Assembly (NCBI RefSeq): GCF_000764305.2
Contig: NW_025935139.1
Coordinates: forward strand, 1-64,000
DNA: 64,000 nucleotides
Reading direction: 5' to 3'
Origin: Hyalella azteca
Taxonomy: Eukaryota; Arthropoda; Malacostraca; Amphipoda; Hyalellidae
The position numbers and the translations under genes were made by a program. The notes under the pieces were generated by a model, which saw nothing but the letters and a program-made list of their open reading frames with translations, did not search any database and was not told the origin of the DNA. Below are positions 22,866 through 32,677 of the stretch, piece after piece (the stretch's first letter is position 1; every line of letters starts with the position of its first letter).

Positions 22866-24040
22866 ATAAGGTGCCACTGTACGGAAATAATAGTGTGAAC
22901 TTCCAGTGTGTATTGTCAGGGTGATCCACGGATCCAGCTGCCAGATGTTGTGGGAATAGAGCGGCGAGTGTTTTATAGGAAAGACAAGGTCATGAAATTC
23001 TGTGTCCCGCCTAGTCAGTTGCCTTTTTGCATTTGACAAGTGAGCAGCGTGCGTTTGCTGTCGAAGGGCACTTCACTAATGGCCGTTCCATTATCGCTAC
23101 TCGACGAGCATACTGTACTCGGTTCTGTATTCGTCCTTCAGGTCGGGTTTCCTGATCAGAAATCGATTGCTACGTGAGTGAAGACATTTAGGGCAAGTGG
23201 AGGTGTGAATGCAAGAGTGTCTGGAGGTCCTGGGACTGCCGCAGCACCTGAGAACGTAGAGAAAGTTAGAGATTTGCGTTCTCCACACTGTTCTGAGACA
23301 CAGCGCCTCCTCTGTCTTAGACCAATTGTTTACAATGAATGTCCAAGAACCCTACTTCATTTGAAGAACAACATACGCCAAGCCATTGGCAACATGATCG
23401 TCAATATGCTTCAGCGAGTTGAACGGAACTTCAAGCTTCGACTTATTGAATGCATTGACAATGGGGGACGTCATTTGTCCTACGTTATCTTTAAAACTAA
23501 GTGATACAAAAATTCAGGTTCTGAATTTTTCAAAAATTTTACATTAATATATCTTAACATGTTCTTTTTTATTGAGCTATCTAATCAGGAAGCTTCCGTG
23601 AAATGCCCTGCATATAGGTTTTACCTGAAGACAGGCATTCGATGACTATGTGAGGGATAAGTAAATTAGACTATTTTAGACTTTACTGTACATTACAGAG
23701 CAAACGACTTATACGGCTAACACATTCGACCGCGAGGTCGGAGCAACTCTTGCAACAAGCGCTGTGACAACGTAACACAAAGTTATTAAATGGTAAATGA
23801 ACTGAGATTACTTTTCAATCAGTATCACGTACTGCTCTCCTTTTTCGAAAGATTAGTATTATATACGCTTTGAAATCAAATAAGGCCTAGAGACCACTAT
23901 ACTGTAAAGCTCAATAAAGTCCAAAAGTTCACTTCGCCAGCCACGATGAGGACACGAGATTGCCACAACTACCTTGAACGACCGCTTTGGATGTACTGAG
24001 TGAATGTAGCCCTTAAACGTCACAATATCTATCAGTCTTC
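22866..24040 (+). mobile_element. DUF4817/mariner-type transposase relic, copy 2
   Basis: Translation pieces include DQKSIATWVKTFRASG with a shifted frame, then PENVEKVRDL, LKNNIRQAIGN, and NMLQRVERNFKLRLIECIDN followed by GGRHLSYVIF. These match the ends of a common arthropod IS630/Tc1-mariner transposase (N-terminal DUF4817 helix-turn-helix and the C-terminal tail), with the DDE core missing and several frame breaks. Inactive. Confidence 0.7.
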
Positions 24041-24917
24041 GATATTCTGAATACCGCGCAATATATTGCGCAAACGCTCAATACGCCACTTAGACACTCA
24101 ATTATTAACCACAATTTTGAGCGTCTAGGCAAGGGACTGCTTAACGTGCATGCATCGCTTAGCAAATTTATTGGTTATTGTTTTCATATTGTGCATGGCC
24201 TGTTGTTGTTGCCTTGTTGTGACTGCAAATATTTACAATTTGATATTTGATTTGAGTCAATTTACATTGATTTACGATAGTTTTATAACATTGTTTTGAC
24301 ATGAATTTCAAGTAAGTTTGATAATTTTAAGTGCTATCATTCATCGTGCAATAACGAAGAATATTTCGAAGATTGAATATTACGAGTAAATATCAATAGC
24401 ATATCGATTAAAATTCAGCCAACATTGGAATATGAACTTCCCGATAACCCTGAGTGGGAATTTGTTGAATTCTAACGGGAATATTTTCATTAATGCCTTC
24501 GCGATTGCTGAACAATTTTGAATCGTGATGGACTCCAGCTGTCTGAGGAGCAATGGCTCAAGAGCGAACGGTTGATTAAGATGCTTAATCGTTTAGTAGC
24601 ACCTTAAAGCTGGGAGCCTGTCTATTGTCTGATGCTGGTTGTGCGTCTAGAACTGGGAGCACGTCGAGTACTAGGATCACGCCTAGCAAACTCCCATCCT
24701 CTGTTGGCTATGGCGATGGAGCGTCTCTACCTCGTGCTGTTTCAGATATCAACTATGACTATGGCATGTACTCAGGATGTACTCGTATATATGCATGTGC
24801 AAGCACCCAGAATATCGATGTAACGTGCACGTTTTTCGCTGTAAAATGATTGTATTAATTATAAAAACGATCATTTGCTGGATTTAATGTACACTTATCG
24901 GCATATTAACCCCCTAG

Positions 24918-25062
24918 AGCTCTTCCCTCGTCCTCGCAACTTACCGCGTTTCCGGGCTGCGCCATCCGTGTCCTGCGACGGCCTCACGTGCACAGTTGTG
25001 CCAAAAGCCTGGTCCCCCAGCGCGGACGAGGGCTTTCTGGACTCGGGCACTAATGTTACAGG
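24918..25062 (+). CDS. Exon, FN3 domain first part, copy 2
   Basis: Duplicate of the exon at 15062, with the same borders and length (145 bases, phase 1 to 2). It encodes the first strands of an FN3 domain, including the cysteine-bearing strand SVSCDGLTCTVV and the WSPS motif. It joins the exon at 25613 through a glycine codon. Confidence 0.72.
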
Positions 25063-25612
25063 GTAGGTATCAGATCTAACAAATGAGAATTCAACACTTA
25101 ATATGTATTTTAACCCTCCACCGCCGTATGTCACTCTCCAAGAATGTAACTTTCATCTTAAATTATACGTTAACTATTGAGTGTAGCAAACTGAGGACAT
25201 TTGTACGCAACAGAGAACATTTTAAAGCTGTCATTCGTGGCGGCAACACTGCCATCAGTGCAAGTCATTTTGCGCTCACTATAGAACGTATCCATCCTGG
25301 AAAGTAGGCTTGTGACAATAGTGCTCCGGTTACCCGTGCCAGGCGGCAGAGTGTTAAGAAATCGAAATTGCTACAAAGTTCGGTAGAGACCTTGGATAGC
25401 CTGGTGCAGCTGTTTTTCTTTCGCGTATCCTCTTTGCAAGTGTAATAAACATCACATGAGAAGAGAGTTATTGATTGTCAAATCAATGATTGTTAAGTTG
25501 GACCTACTAGGTATTAGACTTACTATGTTTGCAGCCACAAAGTAACTAAGAAATTTAGTTTATGTAATGTCCCAAGCACGAACAATCTTTGACCTCATGT
25601 TACTGCCACCAG

Positions 25613-25674
25613 GTATCGGCTGCAGGTAAAGAACTTGAGTAGCTCAACGGCTGCATGGGAGACGCAGCTAACAG
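25613..25674 (+). CDS. Exon, FN3 domain middle part, copy 2
   Basis: Identical, as far as I can see, to the exon at 15833. It carries YRLQVKN followed by a Ser-rich turn and AAWETQLTG. The donor GTGGGT leaves one base, which with the GG at 28530 makes a glycine codon and continues the FN3 fold. Confidence 0.7.
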
Positions 25675-26186
25675 GTGGGTCACAGTGGAAACGTGCTTCT
25701 TAGTCATGGTGAATCATTTGATTTAACTCAGCAGCAATTATGATAAAATTCCTTCATAAACTCTTAAGCCACAAAAAATCCAGTTCAAACAAATCAGAAA
25801 ATATTGCCAATGAATAATACGGCCTGCCTTAAAATAGACTAACAATCATCGACTTAAGTATCCCCTCAAAAAATTTTCTCTTAAAATTTAATTCACCCCT
25901 TTTTGACATGTTATGAAATTTGCTAAAAAATCGGGCCTCTCAGATGATGTCTAGAGTGCCTCAGGATCATCAAAGTTTTGTTATTTGCCATGAAATGTGT
26001 CAAAATAAATAAGTAGCGAAATTTGAAACATTCATATTACCATCAGCCATTTTTGCTCATTTTAACTTATTAGTTAGCGATGCTTTTATTACTCTGCAAC
26101 TGGAGAATCTTTCTTGATTATTTACCGTCAGCCATTTCTTAAAAGTATTAAAATCACTTGACTGCTTAAATCGCAAGTTTATCAAA

Positions 26187-26310
26187 AATTTAAAAGCAAA
26201 GAAAATAGCCAGAAAATTCACCATTTCTTAAAAAGGAAAACGTTTCGGAGACCAGCTCCATCATCAGTTCAAAACCTAAAAAACAGGTACAAATGATTAG
26301 CAATAAATTC
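26187..26310 (-). mobile_element. Repeat shared with the foldback at 32364
   Basis: Carries TTTAAAAGCAAAGAAAATAG, CGTTTCGGAGACCAGCTCC and ACAGGTACAAATGATTAG, shared with the arms at 32364-32632. A direct repeat (ATTAAAATCACTTGACTGC) lies at 26147 and 26461. The minus strand holds CTGATGA and GAAAC separated by a possible stem. Confidence 0.6.
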
Positions 26311-27037
26311 ACATTGATGCATAAATCGTCAAATGAGAAACAAACAAGAATGAAGCAAACACGGGCATGTCTAAAGAAGTCTTGGCCGACTTTCGGTGAA
26401 GATCACAGTACTTTCTAAAACACTGGCATCCATCTTCACCGTATTTTGATCGTATATAAGTATTAAAATCACTTGACTGCTTAAATAGCAAGTTTATCAA
26501 AAATCTTAAAAGTGTTCTGCTATTAAAAGTGTATCTTAAAAGTGTTCTGCTATTAACAGCACCACCAACTTCCAATGTTTGGTCGCCAGTAACTGGCAGA
26601 TAAACATTCTAGGAAAGATCACTGTCACTTCTTTGGCCTCTAGGGCTACTGTCACTTTCTGCCTCCTTCCAGCAGGCTTTTTCTGGTTGAATCAACTTTG
26701 AAACAACTTACGTTTACGACGTTGGAATCATATAATAATATAGTCTAGAATGAGAATTGAAGCAACGTCATTCGTGCAGCGTCGTGCTGACTTTATATTC
26801 CATCGTTGAAATGATGTTACTAGTCCAACGTTGTTTCAACGTTTAAATTATTTCGTTGAAATCGTGTAGACCATAGGTACGTTCTGCAATTGGATAAACG
26901 TCCTCACCTTAACAAAATTCGGGGACCGCCTAGGCTTCGGCCGAATGGTCACTATACACTCGGCGCAAAGTTAATATGAGACTGCTTGGTCATCCGATCG
27001 AAATATGTTTCTCGTCAGAATCTCCTTTCCGACTTTA

Positions 27038-27234
27038 GGGTACGCACTCAGTGAAAGCAGGTTTGCCCGCGCGGGCAACCTGCTCCCACCTGCCACAAGA
27101 ATGAACATAGGATAATAATGTAAGTGTTCACAGTGAAAACCTGTACGAATAGGCTTCTGTATTCTATGGTTTCAGGTGCCAGCCTGAGCAGGTAACCAGC
27201 ACGCTGGCAACCTGCTTTCACTGTGTGCGTACCC
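27038..27234. mobile_element. Harbinger-like MITE, 197 bp, with empty site in the other copy
   Basis: The terminal inverted repeats start GGGTACGCAC and run about 26 bases with about one mismatch (ending AAAGCAGGTT / AACCTGCTTT). TTA flanks each side (27035-27037, 27235-27237). The duplicated block copy 1 has a single TTA at 16665-16667 and no insert. A 3-bp TTA duplication and GG-starting ends fit PIF/Harbinger elements. Confidence 0.8.
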
Positions 27235-28529
27235 TTACAGTCTATTGAGAGTCTTAAAAGGGTTAACCGAGCCGAGTTAGCAAGCGGTCCAGAGGCTGCC
27301 CTTAGAACTCAGAGCTGAAGTGGGCATAGAGAAGCTGATTAATATGCTCCTCGAGTCCTAGGCGGCCGCAATGCAGGGTCGCCCAAGCCTCTAAATTTTA
27401 TTAGTGAAAAGGAACGCAGATATAGTGAAAATTGATGAACTTTATTAAATATATTTTATCACGAAAATCACATTATTTGAGCATCGTATTACAATGCGCT
27501 ACATTAGATAGGTATATACTATGCTATTCACATTCCTTCAAACCTACGCTGAAAGAACCTCAGCCGGGAGCGGAACCGGGATCTCCAGCTCGCGCGCTAA
27601 ACTTGATCCGACTGGAACACGGTGAACTCGATTTAAAAATGAATTAAAACCTATTTAACTCAACTTTCCACATCGGCCTACATTTTTACATAGGTGGATG
27701 TCATCTGGCAACCGTTTTAAATCGTTGATAGTTATCGCCACAATTACAGATGTAATTCGAATCATTGTTATATAGGCATATCCCGTGCATGTTCACTTAC
27801 CAGTGGTGTTTGCTGTTTAAGTCCATTTTGACGCTAGACGGTTTAATATAAATTAACAGAAAAAAACGTTGGAGAAAGTGGCACAAGATTATAAAATCTA
27901 GGTAAATTTTATTCATAACTTGGTTCTTGAATACTGCCTGTGAAAATATTTGGAAAATTCTTCGGGATTCAGGAAAAGATTGATACTGAACTCGTACCTC
28001 AATCAATAACTATAAGTTATTTCTTATTCGCCACATGTTAAATTGAAGAAAAAGGATGGTGAATTAATTCCGACTGTCATTCCCCCTTGAGATTTTTGAC
28101 TTCGGCTTTTGTTCCAATATTTTGAAATGTTTTTACAATCTACGAGAATAAGTTAACATAACATGTAACATATGGGTACTGCGTAAGTTTTCTCTATTTA
28201 AATCTAGGTCAAAACTTGTCTGCATGAGAGTTTGCAATGAAAAGTATTTATTATAGGTTTTGCTTTCATTAGTTAGCCAATGCAATATGTAATTCTGTGG
28301 AAAATTTTAATATTTTCTGTAAGTAATGTTTCCTCGTATTTTCAGGGTAATTAAGGAGAAAAGCATGACAATCCCTAAATTTATATTATATAGGACTGTG
28401 CATGGTTTGATAGATTTGTGTTGAAGATTGTGTTTTGTTATCAACACCAAATGAAACAGAGAAAACGAAAGGAATTACAACACAATTTTGCTCTCACGGT
28501 CAATGCATTTTGTATTCATTATCTCGCAG

Positions 28530-28664
28530 GGCTTGTCATAAACGTCATCCCCTGTGGGCGGTACGCTGTACGGCTTCTCGTCGATACCACGAACGGTTCA
28601 GCGGACCCTGAGTACAACCTCGGCATCCGGCACACTGAGGTGCAGGTTGCCTGCCCCACCGCAG
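28530..28664 (+). CDS. Exon, FN3 domain last part
   Basis: The acceptor ATCTCGCAG opens a frame reading GLVINVIPCGRYAVRLLVD, then TTNGSADPEYNL and TEVQVACPTA. The segment P-C-G-R-Y-A-V-R-L-L is the F strand of an FN3 domain (usual form L-x-P-x-x-x-Y-x-V-x-V), and the A strand and C strand are in the two previous exons, so the three exons together complete one FN3. The best donor is G|GTGAGT at 28665. This exon end is the first unit of a 57-bp minisatellite, and a second in-frame GTGAGT donor lies 114 bases on at 28779. Use of that site would add 38 residues. Confidence 0.68.
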
Positions 28665-29148
28665 GTGAGTTAGAGTGCGTCATTAGAGAATGTGAGGTGC
28701 AGGCCGCCTGCTTTACTGCAGTAGAGTACGAGCGTGTCATCAGAGAATGCAAGGTGCAGGTTGCCTGCCCCACTGCAGGTGAGTTAGAGTGCGTCATCAG
28801 AGAATGTGAGGTGCAGGCCGCCTGCTTTACTGCGGTAGAGTACGAGCGTGTCATCAGAGAATGTGAGGTGCAGGTTGCCTGCTTCACTGCGGTAGAGTAC
28901 GAGCGTGTCATCAGAGAATGTGAGGTGCAGGTTGCCTGCTTCACTGCGGTAGAGTACGAGCGTGTCATCAGAGAATGTGAGGTGCAGGCCGCCTGCTTTA
29001 CTGCGATAGAGTACGAGCGTGTCATCAGAGAATGTGAGGTGCAGGCCGCCTGCTTTACTGCAGTAGAGTACGAGCGTGTCATCAGAGAATGTGAGGTGCA
29101 GGCCGCCTGCTTTACTGCGGTAGAGTACGAGCGTGTCATCAGAGAATG
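28637..29148 (+). repeat. 57-bp minisatellite spanning an exon end and donor
   Basis: About nine units of GAGGTGCAG...ACTGC...GAGAATGT. The first unit is the end of the FN3 exon with its GTGAGT donor. Units one and three keep GCAGGTGAGT (28664, 28778); the others read GCAGTAGAGT, GCGGTAGAGT or GCGATAGAGT. 57 is a multiple of 3, so a frame stays open across the array to a TGA at 29147. Confidence 0.85.
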
Positions 29149-29149
29149 A

Positions 29150-31667
29150 GTGGTGCATATTCTCTGATGACTTAGAGTAAAGCGATTCTTTTTAGTAAAT
29201 CGGTACTGCCGTCTCGTTGAGGATATCTAGGGTCACAGTTAGCATCCCTACCAAACTTGGACACGAGTGAGCTATGGGAAAGATTAAAGTCTATTCTTAG
29301 CCAAAATAACAGTGAACAAAAAAGTGACATGGGGCAGGATTTCCCCTTTTTTTAATTATCCATTACTCACTTTAAATTAATGGATTATTTTTACGCGCAA
29401 TCTGCCCCAGTCGTGCCACTTAAATAATGGCATTTAGAAGTGCATGCAGCGCTTTAATTAACGGACTATTCTATCAAATTCATCTATTGACTCAAGTTCC
29501 CTTCTTACGCCTTAGCTGGACAACACCATTATTTCATAGTTTAAAAATACTTGAACTACTTCCCCAACTTTCACCCATGTACACGTAACCACCAACCTCA
29601 CACAACCCAACCTATTTACAACGTAAATCTGCACCTGGTCGTCAGGTATTTGAATGAACAAGGCAAGTTGCAGTTATCTCGATGACGGACTACGGTCTGA
29701 CGCAACTCATCCATTCTGAGTCCGCGAACCTTATTCTCTCTGTTTATATCAGGTGTCTGTTTACACCAGGAGTATCTCTTAGTACGATATTTTAGTTACT
29801 TCGACTTCTTCGAAACCCATACTTAGAGATGACATTACAAAAAGAGAAATATAAGTTTAACAAACTAACATAATGCGCTAGTGGACTGCTTTGAGAAGCT
29901 GAATTGGTTTGGTTAATGGAAATGTGTAATCGGCTACGAAACAATTTTTTTATGTGTACTAGACGAATTAATTAATTAATTATATGGGTATCAACCATAC
30001 CTTCAACATGGATTATAGTCAGAAACAAAGTTAAGCTGGCATACGAAAAATTCGTTTGCCATGTTCTCTTGCCCCACAAATGGAGCGCACCGTAAACTTA
30101 GGGGATCACACAATTATGCAATTTAGAGGGAGGAATCCATTTGTTATTAGAACATGTGAGTTAAAGTGCGGCAATATAACTAGGTTGCAGACTGCCGGGA
30201 GAATCAATGTGTTACCCGCATTATTGAAGGCTATTACGTGCGTTCCGCGAGATTAACTGAGACACTAATGTACACCTTCAATATAAGTGATTATGTGTCA
30301 TTTAAGGAAAACAAGAAGCAAAATAATAGCCTCTTAATGTGAGTTAGAGTTTTCTGCCAAGAACTCTGAGAAGCAGATTGACAGTCAGGCAGACGCGCAC
30401 CCTAATGGCAGAGTAGGAAGTCAATAGTTGTACACGCAGGGGTATAGACAGTAAAAGTAATGGACATTTCGCGTTGCAGACGGTGTAAACTACTGAATAC
30501 TGCACGCCATCTATTGTACAAAATATTTTGCAAGCATTACCCATTGCAATTGTTGCGTTAGAAAGAATAGAAGATTTTTTTCCTCGCTAATCAATACGAA
30601 AACGAAGAGAAAAAAGTTTGAAATTAACTTCTTCGCTTCGAACTATTCGGTTATCAGTCTTTAGCAGGTTCTGTATTAAGCTGCAAATAAAACATATCAA
30701 TTGTATCGCAGCCATAGTGAATTTTGACTTCTTTTTAATTTAATTATGACGAGTAATTTTTCAGATATTCAGTTGAAAGTATCCTCATTGGGTACATAAA
30801 TGCCGCCTCCATTGAGCATAGCTCACAATATAGTGAGCACAAATAAAGAAGCATACTTGACAGACGGTGTGCAAAAGAGGGAACACACTCAACTGACTGC
30901 GCACTTAATGGATGGTTCATCCAGTTGACCGTGCAAAGCACTGGTTCAGCGCGCAGAAGACAAAACACTCAATCGGTTCAAACGAAACGACGCACGCAGT
31001 GATTGAGCTTCCATTGTGTTGTGCACACTGTATAAGGTGTGAACAATGGGTAGCGCTCACAGAATATTATAGACTCATGCAGAGTACAGCGTGCGTTCAA
31101 CGGAAATTGTACTCGTCTCTAACTGCACTCGTCCGTTGAAAAGATCTCATCAAAAGGCCAGTCTAGTCAAGAAAAGCACAAGAATCGGCGACAGGCCTAT
31201 CCAGGCCTACTCTTTAATGCCGAAGATACTATACTATACTACTATACTATACTAAGTGAACACATTAGAAAGTTCAAACAGTTGTAAGGATCGCAGTAAT
31301 CACTTTACATGTAAGTTTTCCTTGTAATTCAGTATGCGATATTGGTTCAGTTTCGATCACGTCAGATGTAGCTTACAGCCCGCAATCTGCAAATGTAAGG
31401 TGACAAAACGCATGTTTCAGATAGCTCAGCTTGAGTTTTTGTTCCTGTTAGGCGGAGTTTTGAAACTGTACAACGAAGCCAAACAGAATTGTGGTCTTGC
31501 TTATTTACTTAGATACCGCATGTTTGGCGTACATATAGATGTAAGATTTGATTGATGAATTACGTTTATGAATAAGTTTGGTTTCAGGGTTAATGACTAA
31601 TAGATAATTTATGTTAGACGATGATTATTGATTTACTATTCATTTATAATTCTTGTCGATTGAACAG
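29150..31667. other. Gene-poor stretch between the FN3 and NACHT exons
   Basis: I searched here for an exon coding a membrane-spanning helix and saw none. Short frames (for example 30056-30256, 31334-31555) have no recognised domain. Confidence 0.5.
31140..31256 (+). mobile_element. Short interspersed repeat, 3' part only
   Basis: Carries AGAATCGGCGACAGGCC and an ACTAT simple-repeat tail as in the copy at 16891; the 5' half is missing. Confidence 0.5.
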
Positions 31668-31718
31668 AATCAACTACATTACTGACGACGGGAGCCACTA
31701 CCATCGTNGAGGTGCCAG
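31668..31718 (+). CDS. Possible mini-exon, Thr/Ser-rich linker
   Basis: A 51-base frame between TTGAACAG and G|GTTAAA encodes STTLLTTGATTIVEVP and is phase 1 to 1. It would bridge the FN3 exon ending at 28664 (giving Glu) and the HEPN-NACHT exon at 32678 (giving Asp) without breaking the frame. The composition resembles a short stalk. One base is unresolved (N at 31708), but its codon is Val for any base. The exon is too short to be secure and the donor is only fair. Confidence 0.3.
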
Positions 31719-32363
31719 GTTAAAAACAAGCCTCCTGAATAGTACGGACATGGATTTGTTCATCATTGGCTAAATTCACATGCTATACGTCAAGTTAGAG
31801 TCGACTCCCATTTTTCCGTCGTATTGCAAAGCAAACGTACGCGTGTACATTCATCGACGTCATTTTTAAAGCGGGAGATGGTCATGATTGGCAGCTGCTC
31901 TTTTTAGTCATATTACGCAGATTCGGCCCACCGTGCAATTGACTTCTAAAAGAGGCTGCTAAATAGAAGCCAAATACAGTGCGTTGCCGATCTGCGCCTG
32001 ATTCACCTGCACCATTAACACTGGGGCGACCCTGATTGGAACGAAAACTTTGACTGGGTAACGATTCCTGCTCATGGAATCGTTTTGGGTATAAGTACCC
32101 TATACCACTTAGCGACAAAATTCAATGAAATGTTTTTTTGTTGAAATGTTTGGCCGAGTATCAAAGAATTGAATTCTAATTCACAACGTCAGAAAAAATT
32201 TTTGTATACAAAGAAATAAGTTAAAAAATTTCGAATGGCTTTACCTCAAATCGAGCCACCAATATATTATTCTTTTTTTAAATAAGTTGAAAAAATATTT
32301 TCTGTGCTTTGGTCGGCTATAAGTATTAAGATCACTTGGTTGCTTAAATCGCAATTTTACAAG

Positions 32364-32632
32364 GAATTTAAAAGCAAAGAAAATAGCCAAAAACTTCAAC
32401 ATTTCTTATAAGCAAAAACGTTTCGGAATCCAGCTCCATCGTCAGTTTAAAAGTCAGAACACAGGTACAAATAATTAGTAACCTAAAATTCACATTCGAA
32501 CAATTTACCTAGGTTACTATTCGTTTGTACCTGTGATCTAGGTTTTGAACTGACGATAGAGCTGGACTCCAAAACGTTTTCTCTAATAAGAAATTGTGAA
32601 CTTTTTGGCTATTTTCTTTGCTTTTAAATTTC
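32364..32632. mobile_element. Foldback: two 120-bp inverted arms, short spacer
   Basis: The left arm (32364-32483) and right arm (32511-32632) are reverse complements at roughly 85-90 percent by eye, and both belong to the repeat also seen at 26187. The right arm ends about 45 bases before the acceptor of the HEPN-NACHT exon. Confidence 0.75.
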
Positions 32633-32677
32633 TGGTATTTTCTGTGCAAGATAACATTTTTTTATCCCCAAGCACAG

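Larger units (their letters stand above)
24032..27465. repeat. Duplicated block B, copy 2 (FN3 exons)
   Basis: Counterpart of 14405-16905. The shared end lies near AACG...ATAGTGAAAA before the AT-rich stretch at 27440. The third FN3 exon (28530) lies beyond the duplicated part. Confidence 0.8.

Noticed and set aside
28418..29149. 243-codon open frame
   Set aside because: Its length comes from the 57-bp minisatellite (multiple of 3) plus the real FN3 exon. Only 28530-28664 is supported as coding; extension to 28778 is an option.
32596..32677. Open frame upstream of the NACHT exon with a hydrophobic start (possible signal or membrane helix)
   Set aside because: It begins at GTG and lies inside the right arm of a foldback repeat; the acceptor at 32676-32677 explains the exon border better.
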